A stretch of DNA of 64,000 nucleotides from Dendrobium chrysotoxum. Taxonomy: Eukaryota > Streptophyta > Magnoliopsida > Asparagales > Orchidaceae. Location: positions 91,109,663-91,173,662 of the forward strand of contig CM034313.1 in the NCBI GenBank assembly GCA_019925795.1, written 5' to 3'. Below are positions 22,722-35,630 of this stretch, one piece after another. Position 1 is the stretch's first letter, and every line of letters begins with the position of its first letter. Both the position numbers and the translations under genes were made by a program. The notes beneath the pieces are model-generated. The model was not told the DNA's origin, did not search any database, and worked only from the letters and a program-made list of their open reading frames with translations.

Positions 22722-23467
22722 AGAATAATATTATTATATTATTATTTAATATAAAAATTTAAAACCCTTTTAGATTTTATTTAAATGTCATTTAAATCTC
22801 ATTTTTTTATTAAGAAAGAAGGGTTAAGAGGGGGAAGAGAACAAAAGAGAGGAGAGAGAAGGAGCTTATTATTTGAAGGTTGTTTAATGGTCGTAGAGCG
22901 CTTTTTTTTCCATCAGCCCAGTTGGGAAATTTGATCGTCTCGAGGTAGGTTACGTTTTGACAATTTCAGTTTTAATAATTTGAAGATTTTGATATTTTTT
23001 TTGATCAAATTTGTATTTTCTTTACCGAAAAATGAGGATAACTTTATTTTGGTAAAACTTTCATTATGATTCACATATTAATTACAAATCTTTTAATTAA
23101 AGGTTCTTACAATTCAATTTGCGCAACATTCAAATCAGTGAAGAATATTAATCAAATTCGGTTGGAATTTCAACATAAAATTCATTCCATGTTGGCTCTA
23201 ACCTCAAAATAACAACCAATTTGAATTTCAAACTAAGAACAACCAGGTCAACCATGTTGTGCAAATTTTTTGGATTGCTAAATTTATAATTAAGGGTATT
23301 TTACTTAGTTTACAGTCCGAAACAGAGGTCCACGTTGATATCTAAGGAGCGGTCGTGCCTCGTAATGTCCCAAAATTTATAATTTTGCGATTGGATCAAT
23401 TTAAAATGTTGTGATATGTATTTTCGGACTTCAGAAGCTTCGACGTCCAAAAATAGGGGGGGGCAAC
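22722..23467 (+). mobile_element. Remnant of family L internal region ending in polypurine tract
   Basis: The end AAGCTTCGACGTCC then AAAAATAGGGGGGGGCAAC matches the sequence before the 3' LTR of the complete family L element (49535-49566). The proximal part (22730-23300) is AT-rich and not recognisable. Confidence 0.6.
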
Positions 23468-25184
23468 ATATGTATCATAAAAAATTCTCTTGATCGGGCA
23501 TGAATCTCGAGACAAAATCAAGTTGGAAACTTTAAAAATTAAATCAGAGATCATCTAAATTTTAATTTTAGCAAACTTACAATTGAACTGAACATCTCTA
23601 AAATATGAACCCAACGACACCAAATTCGACTCAATCCGAGCCCAAATTAAGAACCCAAAGTGCATTTGGAAGGTTCAATCCATAATTTGGATTACCAAAC
23701 GGTTTTCAAAACGTGAAATGCTTGCAGTCAAATCGAGCGTCTCGATGAGACGGATTCCAACTAATCCCATGATCATCAAATTCTGATATCATTACGACAT
23801 TCAAATATCAAGTAAATGGTCCATGATCAAGGGATTCAACATCGGCCGTCCATTCAAACCACTCCCAATTTATCCTTGATCTTCCTCATATTTACTGGCC
23901 ATGCCACTCTTAGAAAACTATAAATATACCTCTCATTCCTCAAGGAAGGGGGAGGAAGGGGGGCCCAAGAAAGAAGGGAAGGAAGAGAGTTCTCTTGCCA
24001 CTAGACTCCTCCTCGACCACCGCTCGACTTCAACTCGGCCACCGACTGTCGCCGGACTTCTTCCCGGCCAAATTGATGCCGGATTTTGGCCCAGCCACCA
24101 ACTGATGCAGATGGAAGTAAGAAGAGAATGAAGGAAGAAAAGAAGAGAAGGAAGAAAGTTCTCTTGCCGCCGGACTCCTCCTCAACCACCTCCCGGCCAC
24201 TGACCATCGTCGGATTTTCGTCGGGCTTATTCCCGACCACCGAATGACTTCGAACTTCAGCCCATCACCAGACTTCTGCCCGTCAACCGACTTCTGCCAG
24301 TCTCCAAACTATCGTTGGACTTCTGCCCGACAACGAACTTTCACCCGTCACCAAACTTCTGCTCGTCAATTGACTTTTATCGGACTTTTACCCAATGCTG
24401 AACTTCCGCCAGATGTCAGACTATTTCCCATCGACAGACTTTTATCAGACTACTACCTGACGCCGAACTTCTACCCGGCTATCAACTGACACCAGAATTC
24501 TGCCTGGCCACCCACTGATACTGGAATTCTGCCCGACCATCAACTGACGCCGGATTTTTGTCTGGCCACAAACTAACGCCGAAATTTTGTTAGACCACCG
24601 ACTGAAGCCGGATTTCTGCCCGGCCACCAACTGAAGTCGAACTTCCACCCAGCCACTGAAGGATGCCAGACTTTCGCCCGGCCTTCAACTAACATCGGGC
24701 TTCCACCTAGCTTCCAGCTATTGTTGGACTTCCACCGACAAAGATCTTTCGACCTCCGTCGCCTGTCAACCACAATCATTCTTACTATGGTCCTTTCAAC
24801 CTCTGACGCCAGACAACAGCCTTTCCCACCTCTGTCGTTTGCCTACTATGGTCTTGTCGACTAAACAAATATGTCAATACTGATTCATCCAATTTTCACC
24901 ATATAATGTACTATGTATGATGTATATTCGCTACATCAAACCAAGGCCTTCCCCCTAAGAAAGGGCCTCATATGTAATCGAGTATAAGAACTAGTGGATT
25001 CATTCAAACTAAGCCAAACCTCATGATTTTTCCCCCTTTTCAGGGATTTTTTAAGTAAAAATCTTGGTGTCTCTTATAAATAATGCACTCTTTCTTTTAT
25101 ATGTATGCGTGCTGGATCTTCATACAAAGCTAGGACGCTAAACTTTATATTTCTCTATTGCCGCGAATATTCCAGGACGCAACA
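23468..25184 (+). mobile_element. Family L 3' LTR, copy B
   Basis: Begins just after the polypurine tract with ATGTATCATAAAAAATTCTC and ends GCGAATATTCCAGGACGCAACA. TATA box AAACTATAAATATACC near 23917. The centre (24030-24770) is an expanded array of about 30-36 bp TTCTGCCCGxCCACCxACTG units, longer than in copies A or D, making this the longest LTR of the family here (about 1.7 kb). The many proline/serine open frames on both strands are products of that array. Confidence 0.8.
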
Positions 25185-25511
25185 ACTGTAATATGAATTA
25201 TAATTTTATTTGAAAAAAAAAACTATTGGGCTTAACAAGTGAGGGTTCGGCCCCAATGCCCCCGGTGGCAACCAATAACATCATTACATTAATAAATATA
25301 AATAATATATTTTTAAGATATCAAATATATTTTTATTTTATATATAAAAATAAATAAAATAAAATAAAATAAAAATGATCCTCAATGGCTCCTAATTAAT
25401 GACCAGCTAAGTGCTAATATTTTTAGAGGTCACGTGATAAATTGTTCAAGATTCATGATCATATGTATTAATTATTTGTAATAAGAATTTACACTATTTA
25501 ATATAGTTATT
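25185..25511. other. AT-rich spacer
   Basis: No gene seen; an AAAT-type simple repeat at about 25347-25376. Confidence 0.4.
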
Positions 25512-25885
25512 AATATGTCACAAAAAAATCATCATCATGAACGAATCTCGAGGCATAATTGAATTGAAAATTATTAAAATTAAATTTAGGATCATTCGAA
25601 CTCCAATCTCAGCAAACTTATAGTCAAATTTAACATCTCGATAAGACGAATCCAACAACACCAGAATCAGTCCAATACGAGTCCAAATTATCTCAAATCA
25701 AGGGCATAAAACATATTTAAAAGCTTCAGAACATTAACTAGATGATCAAAATATTTTCAAATTAAACATTCTTACAGTTGAATCGAGCAGCTCGACACCA
25801 ACGAGCTCAAAATCACTCAATTCTCACATCATTAAGGCACTTAATATTGAATAAATGTTTTATGATAAAAAAATTAATATGAGCC
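25512..25885 (+). mobile_element. Family L LTR fragment, copy E
   Basis: Carries diverged family L 5' sequence (GAACGAATCTCGAGGCATAA, CTCAGCAAACTTATAGTCAA, CAGTTGAATCGAGCAGCTCG) but stops before the TATA box and the minisatellite, so it is a 5' fragment of an old LTR. Confidence 0.65.
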
Positions 25886-26244
25886 GTACGATGAAGAGTT
25901 TTGAATTTCAGCTCAAATTACCAAAAGGAATAACCGAATAAGTAAGTTAAAAAAAGTAAAAAACTACAAAGTTACCGAAGTTAACCAAAAAAAAAGCTCA
26001 CTTACATACAGAGACTCTGGAATAAGTAAGCTGAATAAAATATTTGTCCTCTCCAGATACCAAAGAGCATAATCAGAACATTAATTGGTACGTGATCAGC
26101 TTAACTCTTTAGATTATTATAGAGAAGAATCACAAGCTCGACATTTAACAGTCAGGATAAGGAATCCCAGTTCACAGCAACAACATTTCATAAAATTGTG
26201 TGACCGGTTGGGCAATAAGGAAGTTAAATCTATGATCTTGGCTA
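25886..26244. other. Non-coding spacer
   Basis: No recognised feature; the 62-codon frame at 26085-26273 partly overlaps the hairpin that follows and has no family motif. Confidence 0.35.
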
Positions 26245-26424
26245 TCAATTATTGGAGAAATTATTACGTGTGATCATCGGATGTTGTTCGGAGGCGAATC
26301 AGGACGTGCAATGTCACCATTTTATTATGTACAGGTATTGAGTACCAGGTGACGCGGGGTATCCTGATTCACCTCTGGACGGTCCGGTGACCGCACGTAA
26401 TAATTTCTCCAATCATTGACATAC
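26245..26424. mobile_element. Imperfect hairpin / MITE-like element
   Basis: The left arm ATTGGAGAAATTATTACGTG (26249 on) is matched by the right arm CACGTAATAATTTCTCCAAT (to about 26417). Pairing continues inward with mismatches for about 60 bases (GGCGAATCAGGA against TCCTGATTCACC). The spacing suggests a roughly 170-180 bp MITE. No clear target duplication. Confidence 0.6.
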
Positions 26425-26901
26425 ATCGGATAGCAAATGAGGGCAATATTGGACGTCAAGTAACAAAGAGTTAGTCATTTTTTTCTCATAAAAGGTAAGA
26501 ATGAATTATTCAGAAGATGATAGTTGGACGTCAGTTGTTAACTGCATCAAATATTTATCATTGATAAGCATCATGCGACAATCAATAGCGAATATTGAAA
26601 GCAACGAGCAATAGTATACATTGATGTTGATCAATAATCGATATTGATCGATGGTCTACAATGAAAAGTCAAAATAATAATGTTTTCATTTTATTTCCTT
26701 TGATGAATAACACAAACAATGTCATAAGTTGAAGCACCGAAAAAAACAGGAGAAAAAGTAGAATATATTATTTATTTATTTATAAATAAAATATAGTTTT
26801 ATGCATGCATCAAATTTTTTTATTGTAATGCCTCTATTTATTTAAGAGTTTATTTAAGGTGCTTTTTATAATTTTATTTTACAAAATGTTGTCATTTTTA
26901 T

Positions 26902-26935
<34 letters not shown>

Positions 26936-26966
26936 TCCCAAAACAAAATCTATTAAAATATAGTAT
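26425..26966. other. AT-rich spacer with (AT)n run
   Basis: No gene. An AT dinucleotide run lies at about 26909-26935 just before LTR copy C. Confidence 0.5.
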
Positions 26967-28568
26967 TGATATATCATCAAAAACTTATATTGATCCGGCA
27001 CGAATCTTGAGGTAAAATCAAGTGGGAAACTTTCAAAATTAAATTCAAGATCATTCGAACTCCGATTTCAACAAACTTATAGTCGAACTGAACGTCTCGA
27101 AAATACAAACACAACGACACCAAATTCGACTCAATCCGAGCCCAAATGGGTTCAAAACAAAGACCCAAAGCACATTTTAAAAGTTCAAACCATAAATTGG
27201 ATGACTAAACAGCTTCCAAACATGACATGCTTATAGTCGAATCGAGCGGCTTGACGAGACGAATCCAACAAGTCCAAAATCGCCAAATTCTAACATCAAT
27301 AAAGCATTCAAATGTGCAATAAATGATCTACGATCATGGGATCAACATCAACTGTCCATTCAAACCACTCTCAATTTGCCTTTGATCTCCCTCTGATTTA
27401 CTAGCCATGTCACTCTCTGAAAACTATAAATAGACCCCTCATTCCTCTTGGAGAAGGGGGAGGAAGGGGGCCAAGCAAGGAGAGAAAGCAGAGAGGAGAG
27501 GAAGAGAAATAAAAAATTTCTCTTGCCACCAAGCTCCTCCTCGACCACCTCCCGGCTATCAAGCATTGTCAAAATTTTGCCCGGCCACCGACTGACGTCA
27601 GACTTACACCTGGCCTCCAATTGACACCTGACTTCTGACCGGCCACCAACTGACACCGGACTTACACCCGACCACCAAATGTCAGACGTCAGCCTAAACA
27701 CCAACTGACGTCAAATTTCACCCAGCAACTGACAACAGTCCTTCTAAGCACTGTCGCCCGCTGTCTACGGTCCTTCCGACCTCCGTAGCCAAGCAACAGT
27801 CTTCCTAACCACTATCACCAGCCGACTACGATCATTTCAACCTCTGTCGCCAGATTATGATCCTTCTGACCTCCATAGCTAAACAACGGTCTTTCTGACC
27901 ATTGTCACCCGCCGACTACGGTCATTTTAACCTCCATTCCCATACTACGGTCCTTCTGACCTCTATCGCTAGACAACGGTCTTTCTGTCCACTATCGCTT
28001 GTCGACTAGAGTCCTTCTAACCTCCGTTGTCAGAGTATGGTCCTTCCGATCTCCGTCACCAGAATATTGTCTTTTCGACCTCCGCCACCTGTCGACTATG
28101 ATCCTTTTGACCTCTATCGCCAGACTATGGTCTTTCCGACCTCCGTCACCCGTCGACTATGGTCTTTCTGACCTCCGTCACCCGTCGACTATGGTCTTTC
28201 CGACCTCCGTTGCCAGACTACGGTCCTTCCGACCTCCATCGCCAAACAACGATCTTTCTTACCACTATCGCATGTCAACTAACGTCCTTCCAACCACCGT
28301 CGTTAGAATACAGTCCTTCTGATCTCCGTCGTTAGAATACTATCTTTCTGACCTCCGTCACCTACCGTCTACGGTCCTTCCGACCTCCTTCGCCAAACAA
28401 CGATCCTTTTAACCTCTATCGCTAGACTACAGTCTTTCAGACCTATGCTGCCCATCAACTATGGTCTTTCTGACCTCCGTCACCCGCCGACTATGGTCCT
28501 TACGACCATCGTCACCGGAATACGATCTTTATGACCTCCGTCGCTCGTCGATTATGGTCCTACCACAT
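26967..28568 (+). mobile_element. Family L 5' LTR, copy C, first part (split by a nested element)
   Basis: Starts TGATATATCATCAAAAACTT with family L signatures (CCGGCACGAATCTTGAGG, CAAACTTATAGTCGAACTGA). TATA box AAACTATAAATAGACC near 27420. From about 27750 to 28560 it is an array of about 50-bp CTATGGTCCTTCCGACCTCC units alternating with GTCGCC-type spacers. It breaks off at 28568 with CACAT and resumes at 35337 with CACATATTAATACTGATT, the expected next LTR sequence. Confidence 0.85.
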
Positions 28569-28689
28569 TGTTGACCCTGTTTCTCCCTAGACCTAGGTCA
28601 AAGGGTTGACCTGGTCAAATTTGACCAGGCTAGACCCTGGAACCCAACCCAGTGGGTCCAGGGAGTCAAGCCAGGTCTGCTGAGCCCAG

Positions 28690-28930
28690 ACCCAGGCCCT
28701 GGGTCAACCTGGTTGACCAGGTCAACCCAGTTTGACCCATTAGGCCCACAGAGGTCTAAACTAGTTCAAATCAAATCCAAACTCAATCCAGGGCTCTCCA
28801 AGCCCTATTCTCTTCTCCACTGGACTCAGTGGGTCAGGCTTGACCCATTGGGCCCAAGTCTTGGTCCTGGGTCAACCTGGTTGACCAGGTCAACCCAGGT
28901 TGACCCAATAGGCCTTAAATGGGTCTAAAT
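28690..28930. repeat. 167-bp-spaced direct repeat with GTCAACCTGGTTGAC palindromic core
   Basis: CTGGGTCAACCTGGTTGACC then AGGTCAACCCAG occurs near 28699 and again near 28866, each followed by TTGACCCA-TAGGCC. The core is a near-perfect palindrome. Confidence 0.8.
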
Positions 28931-30159
28931 CAAATCCTAACTTATTCAAGGTCCTTCAAGGCTCATACCCTCCTCCCTTGGACCCATTTGACTAGGATTG
29001 ACCAAGTCAACCCTTGACTTGGTCAACCTAGGCCATTAATAGGTCAAAATGACCTATTTAAGACCCTTAAAGGCTCTAAACTCTTTCCTAATTCCCCCCT
29101 AACTCAAACCACGGCATTAGAGACCCAATAACCTCCTAATCAAACCCTAGATAGAATCCTAGCCGTTGGTCTTGACCCTAGAGCTTTAAATAGATGGAAT
29201 TAGGGTTGATTTAGGGGACTTTTGCTCTTGCCCGATCTCGAAGCCCCCAAAGCCTGTGAGATTTCGTGTGAGAGCTCCCTAGACTCCCCCTACTTTCCTC
29301 GAGCCGAAGACCACCGGTCAACCCAGCCGGCGGCGAGATTCCGGCGACCCGAAGCCTTAAACATCCAAAGCTTCGATCCGGTTGATCCAGAGCTTGTTTG
29401 AACGCGGCTTCAACTAGGAAATTATACTAGGACAATCTACAAGTGCAACCGAATCAAAATTTCGAAGATCCAACGGTATAATTTCTTATAAACCCTTAAC
29501 CTAGGTCTAAACACTTAGAGTTAAATAGGATTTTGCTAAGTGCATAGTAAGCCAAAAGGATCATCCCACACGATTTCTGTTCATTCATAGATCACATGTT
29601 TAAAATTTCATCGCGTTTGGTTCAGCCGATCTCGAGAACGAGCTGAAATAGTGTATTAGGGCTCAGTTTCGGTTTCTCGCCTGGAGGGAGTTGATCTCCG
29701 CCGTTGATTTCAAAATCAGTGGCGGAGATCTAGTCATCCCGCGGTTTAGAACGACCGCAGGGATCCCTCCTTCGGATCGACGAGTCATCCGGCTCGATCA
29801 GAGCCGCTGATTCGTTACGACGGAAGATCAGACGGCTGCGGAGCGTCGTCCTACGTGGTTAAGTGACCGCGACCGCGGCAATCATTGCCGCAGTCATTGC
29901 GGCAATGATTGCCCGCTGTGGCAATCATTGCCGAAACCGCGGAGCCTATCCTGCTTCGATGCGTGGCCCGCCGCCGCGCCACCGCGGTTCCCTCTCTCCA
30001 ATCATTGCCCGGGACCGCGGACCCAATCCCGGGCCGCCACGTGGCCCGCCGTCGCGCCGCTGCCGAATTTTTTTTTTATTTGTTTTTTTATTATTATTTA
30101 TTTATTTGTTTATTTAAATAATAATAAAAAAATCAGAAAATTTATTTTTATTATTTAAA

Positions 30160-30237
30160 TAATAATGTTATTATAATATGATTATTATTATTATTATTAT
30201 TATTATCATTATTATTTTAATTAGTTTAATTATTTTA

Positions 30238-30287
<50 letters not shown>

Positions 30288-30329
30288 CATTATTATACTA
30301 TTATTATTTTAATTAGTTTAATTATTTTA

Positions 30330-30397
<68 letters not shown>

Positions 30398-30439
30398 CAT
30401 TATTATACTATTATTATTTTAATTAGTTTAATCATTTTA

Positions 30440-30501
<62 letters not shown>

Positions 30502-31030
30502 CATTATTATACTATTATTATTTTAATTAGTTTAATTATTTTAATTATTATTATTATTATTATTATTTAAAATTTATTTCTAAATCATATTAATATATTA
30601 TTATTATTACTATTATTATCATTATTAATATTATTATAATATTAATATTATAATTAATAATATTATTATTTTAATAATATTATTATTATGAATAATATTT
30701 TTATTGTTATTATATTAACTATCATTATTAATGTTATTATAATATTAATATTATAATCAATAATATTATTATTTTAATAATAATATTATTATGAATAATA
30801 TTTTTATTATTATTATATTAATTACTATCATTATTAGTACTATTATAATACTAATATTATAATTAGTAACATTATAATTTTAATAATATTATTGTTATGA
30901 TTATTATTATTATTATAATATTAATTATGATTATTATTAATATTATTATATTAATATTGTTAATTAATAATAATATTATTATTTTTAATAATAGTATTAT
31001 TATGTTAATATTAATATCACTATAAATATT
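30160..31030. repeat. ATT-rich microsatellite with higher-order units
   Basis: Long (ATT)n tracts are separated by a recurring module ACTATTATTATTTTAATTAG about every 105-110 bp (30297, 30407, 30511), then grade into TAATATTATTATTTTAATAA duplicates around 30650-30800. Length errors are likely in any assembly here. Confidence 0.85.
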
Positions 31031-32369
31031 AATATTTATTACTTCATATTATCATAATATTTTAATTATTAATTATTTAAATTTATTTTAAAACTCAGAT
31101 ATTATTATATCTGATTTATTTTAAAATTATTAATTATTTTCAAATATTAACTATTTTAAATTATTTTAAAATTACCTTTAAACCTATTTAACTTCAAAAA
31201 TTCATAACTTTGCCATTTTAAATCGGATTATGACGCACAATACCTTGAATTTTTCAGAAAAAAATGAATTTTAATTTAAAATTATTTTCTGTATTTGATT
31301 CTATCCTTTCTAGATATTTTCTGTATTACTATGTTACTTATCTATTTAAATATTATTTAATTAAAATAATTAATTATTTTAAAATAAAAAATTATTTTAA
31401 AACCCCTTGGTGGCTGGTAGACCTCCTGTACTTATGAACTGAAGTATTTTCAATTATCTTATCTTCAAATTTATATTATTATTATTTATAATATTTATGT
31501 ATTTTAAAGATGATTTTAAAATTACATATTATTTAAATCCTTTAATTTTGGGAGGTCCACCTTCTATGAAATTTTAAACCTAGGCTATGTATATGAAGAG
31601 CAATTCATGTGGGAGAAGGATTAGTGAATGATTGTGTCCCAATCAATCACTAATCACTTCATTAGGCTTCTTTACTTAGTGTTTTCGTAGTCCTTGCATG
31701 TGTAAGTTGCACAAGCACTTAGCCTAGGCTCTCCTAGATCTAAGGACATGGATTGTTGTGTTTATATTTGCTGCATTTACCCTCTATGTTGTGCCTAAGG
31801 GTTAGTTACTTCATTTCATTCCTATATAACGTAGTGACATCTTAAGGACAACAATTAAGGATCGTCTAGTGAACTTAGAAAATTTCCAGGGAATAGGGTA
31901 GAGCCCAAATGACTTGAAATCTGAAACACTTAAACATAGTAACATCTGGAACCCTCTAGAATTTTCTAGGAATTTTCTGGACTCTTTAAAACACTTAATA
32001 GCAAACCCTAATTTACCGTTAATTAAGCCTTAGAAACTTCAGAAAAATTTAATAAATCCATTTAAAATCAGGAAAATACCCATAATATCTCAAACTCTCC
32101 AGAATTCAGTCCCCAACCTTAGATAATTAGGGCCCCTTAATTGGACCTTAATCTGGACCTTAATTAAACCTTAACCAAAAATCACCTTTTTGCCTTAATT
32201 AAATCATTAAAAATTATTAAAATCCCAAATTTTCCCCAAACACTTGGGAACACCTTCTTAGGTCATTTCTGACCTTTGGGGTGATTCCAATCAGTTTGGA
32301 GCTGATTTGGGACAAAACCCCCGAAGTACCCCTAATTAGGCAATTTCGATAATTCCTTTAATTGCCCCA

Positions 32370-32850
32370 ACTTCTAAAAATCATAACTAATTACAGAAAA
32401 CCCCAAAATGGGCAAACTAAAAGGCACCTAACTCTAATTAAGGTCTAGTATTTTTTAAAATTATTAGGTGTCCAGAAATCAACCTAAAAATAAAAAGTCA
32501 ACTCTTCGGTCAACCGCAGCCTATAGTCTAGGGCCCGAAACTTCTAAAATTCATAACTTTGCGTAGGAAACTCCAAATCCAGCAAACTCAAAGGCATTCA
32601 ACTCACATTAGGGTCTAGTATTTATTAAAAATATTAAGATTTCATAAATCAACTTAAATCAAAAAGTCAACAATCCGGTCAAACTTAGTTCAAAACGAGA
32701 CCAAAACTCCAGAAATTCATAACTTTAGATAGAAAAATCCAAATTGGGCATGCTAACTGTCTAACTGATCATGTTAAGGCCTAGTATTTTATAAAAATAT
32801 TAGCTGGTCATAAATACCCTTTAATCAAAAAGTCAATTTTGGACCCCTTT
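32370..32850. repeat. Three diverged tandem repeats of about 150 bp
   Basis: Each unit contains AAATTCATAACTTT-type sequence, then CAAACT-AAAGGCA-type sequence, GGTCTAGTATTT, and AAAAAGTCAAC, in the same order at about 32375, 32545 and 32715. Confidence 0.65.
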
Positions 32851-35336
32851 TGCTCAGTGTATAGGTGGACCCCGAACTCCCTAAAACTCACTAATGCAAT
32901 TTAAACTTTAAAAATTATTACCCTAAGAACTAAAACTGATCCACACATTAAATCAACTAAGATGGATCTCAATTCGTTAATATTTGGACTTTAAATAAAA
33001 ATCATTTTTTAGACCTACAATAAACCTGGACAGTAGGCAATTGTAACTAACTACCCCAGCTTAGGATCTACCTCAGCTACACAGCTTTTCACACACATCT
33101 AGATGGTTTGTTAGGGCACCACTTCTAGACCTAGGCTAGGCCGGTGTTTACTTTTCTGTTGTGTGCCGAGATTCCTGAGATTTCACTGCATGTTGTGATT
33201 GAGATGATGCTGGTGTGTTTGTTCACTTTTACTGCACTCTGGGAATTGATGTGATTGCATGATAGACTACCCATAGGTTAGGATCGATTTTGATACTAAT
33301 GATGTTTTCTGCAGGTGGTCATGCTCATACAGCGCTAAATATAAGGGGGGTAATAATCATGATTTAAAAATTAACGCTGTTTTATGCAGGTGCTTCAGAA
33401 ATTGCTCAGCCCCCCTAAATAAATGAGGGCTAAAATAATAAATCATTATAAATTGCTACAGGTGCTCCAGAGCTTGCTTAGCCCTCAAAACAATTAAGAG
33501 CATGGCCAGTGTGGCTGTGATGAGTATTTTATTTTCCCTATAATTGCTTGTGACATATTAAAAAAAAACTGCTTTGGATGATTTTTTTAGGATAACCTTG
33601 CAGGAGCGTCTAGAATTTACTGCTTTCATTTAATGTAATTGATTGTAATATTGGTTAAGAGTTGTGAAAGTTTATTTCGAGTGGGGATACAAGGATCCAA
33701 AGGTTGGATGCCCAGAGAGAAAAGGACACCCAATATGAGGATAGTCCTTTTCTATTTGGGGAATCCAAATTTGGATCATTCTACTACCCGAGGAGTCCAA
33801 GGAGGCTGAGATCCAAGGAGCCAAAGGAAGCTGAGATCCAAGGAGTCCAACAAAACTAAGATCCGAGGAGTCCAAGTAAGAGAAGATCAAGAAGATGAAG
33901 ATCTGCAGTATCCCACTCAAAATAACTTGCGTCAGTCTTAGGATTAGAAATCCGGGTTGTTGGCAGTGGTGCCCGGCCACTTTAATTTTCTGCAGACCCT
34001 GGGTTGTAATTAAGGGCAGTTGGCCTATGGACATTTATTAATTTGTTTGGATAATTTTGATGTGTTTTATGATTGTGTGCCTCTAGGATTGTTTGCTTTT
34101 CTTAGTTTCTTGGCGTTTTGCATGTCGTTTTTGTTTTAGCCTGGATTTCATTAGGCTCTTTAAGGACTAAAACTTTTCTACTCACAACTAACATTCAAAT
34201 TTCAAGATTTAAATAATTTAGAAACTTAACGACCTAGGGAATTGCCGGAATCGTCCGGGGTCGCATACATATTATTGCATTTCTCTCTTTCCTTCTATAA
34301 GACACTTCCCCACCTGCGGGTAGAGTCCGGATAATCTGACCTATGAGGATGAGGTGCTGGACCTGGGGAAGCCCAGTCTAATTCTAAAAATTATTTTATA
34401 AGCCTTTTTAAAGTTCTATGCATACCTGATTTGGATACTTTAACCAGCATGCATTGCATTAGAAATCAACTAAATTAAAATTTTAATTGCATTAGTCATA
34501 GGAGCATTCACCCAACATCAGTCTGGGGCCAACTATGAAATCCTCTAGACGTCGGCCCTACCTCCAAGAACTATAACCCACCTACCCATCTTTCATAAAT
34601 GACTGGACAGCATGGTTTTAAAGCGATTAGGTGGTTAGCTGGCTCCCCCTTTCAGGCCGGGGTAAGTCCAGGTTTTGCATTGCATTAGTTAGGACACGGG
34701 TGTTAGTGTTGCGTAGAACACTAAACCCATTAGATTTAGGATTCAAGGCTACTATTATTTCGTAGTACGCCTCATCAGTAGGTAAGTCTTCTGTCTTCCA
34801 GAGATCCTAAACCCTACATATCCGCGTCACACGGATGACGCCACCTCCATCCTTCCCTCCTGCATGTTTCGAGTGCATGATTTATTTATTTTTCTCAGTT
34901 TCTTCTCACTACCTTAGTCCCTTCGGATGCTGATGTGAGCCGTGCATGTTGACTAAGCCTAGTTGAACCTCTCTTTCCCTTCGAGTAGGACTTCCTAATC
35001 TTCCCCCTATGTGCCAATCCCAATTCAGAAAGTATAAAATAGAATCCTTAATCGAGAGTATTCTCAGGCTCCGGCTTGAGATGTAATTAACCACGGGGGC
35101 TTGCGCCCGTGGGAAACCGAATCCCACTCTCAAATAAACCCCATTCGAGCTAATGTATCGGGTGGGGGAAACCCGTTACGATCAGATCATATATATTATT
35201 ACCCATCAGGGTGTGCTGGTGAGAGCCGCTATCCTCAATGGTTAATCATATGTGTGATCGAATCTGCCCTTCCATTGGCCAGATACTGTCTCCCCTCGTG
35301 GGGCGATGGTGTCTGTTGTCCTTTCGGAGGTCCACA

Positions 35337-35630
35337 CACATATTAATACTGATTATTCCAATTTCCACCATGTTATGCATTTTATATTATATGTAATTGT
35401 TACATTAAGCACATGCCTTCCCTCTAATGAAGGGTCTCATTTGTAATCAACTACAAATACTAGTAGATTCATTCAAATTGAGCTAGGCCTCGTGGGTTTT
35501 TTCCTTTTTAGGTATTTTTACATAAAAATTCTGATGTACCTTTTTTCTTCTATTTTATGTGTTGGATATTCGTACAATGCTAAGAAGAAAATTTCTTATT
35601 CTATCGTCACAAATATTCCAAGACTCAACT
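35337..35630 (+). mobile_element. Family L 5' LTR, copy C, second part
   Basis: Continues LTR C with CACCATGTTATGCATTTTAT, GGTCTCATTTGTAATCAACT, the polyadenylation-region signature TTTTTAGGTATTTTTACATA, and ends near ATTCCAAGACTCAAC. It is followed at about 35633 by TTTAGCATCGTCTGTGGGAA, a mutated form of the primer-binding-site region TTTGGCGCCGTCTGTGGGAA of the complete element. Confidence 0.8.

Larger units (their letters stand above)
28569..35336 (+). mobile_element. 6.8-kb nested non-coding element with TG...CA ends and CACAT duplication (giant solo LTR candidate)
   Basis: Boundaries are set by the interrupted LTR: CACAT at 28564-28568 and 35337-35341 flank an insert starting TGTTGACCCTG and ending CGGAGGTCCACA. 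A 5-bp duplication with TG...CA ends fits an LTR. I found no internal copy of the ends, primer-binding site, gag or pol, so a solo LTR of about 6.8 kb is the simplest reading. Landmarks: TTGACCAGGTCAACCCA-rich repeats (28600-29050), a TATA-like CTTTAAATAGATGG near 29185, GC-rich 29700-30065, ATT microsatellites (30160-31030), three diverged about 150-bp repeats with AATTCATAACTTTGCG (32370-32850), and a GC-richer tail. Open frames inside have no recognisable homology. A non-LTR element with fortuitous ends is the alternative. Confidence 0.65.

Noticed and set aside
21666..25184. LTR copies A and B as the two LTRs of a single element
   Set aside because: A is not followed by a primer-binding site, its length and array differ strongly from B, and A has its own plausible flanking duplication. 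A solo A next to a broken element ending in B fits better, though not proven.
29863..30158. Overlapping alanine/arginine/proline-rich frames in the GC-rich part of the nested element
   Set aside because: Three frames are open at once over CCGC-rich DNA, a composition effect; no motif and no splice or start evidence.
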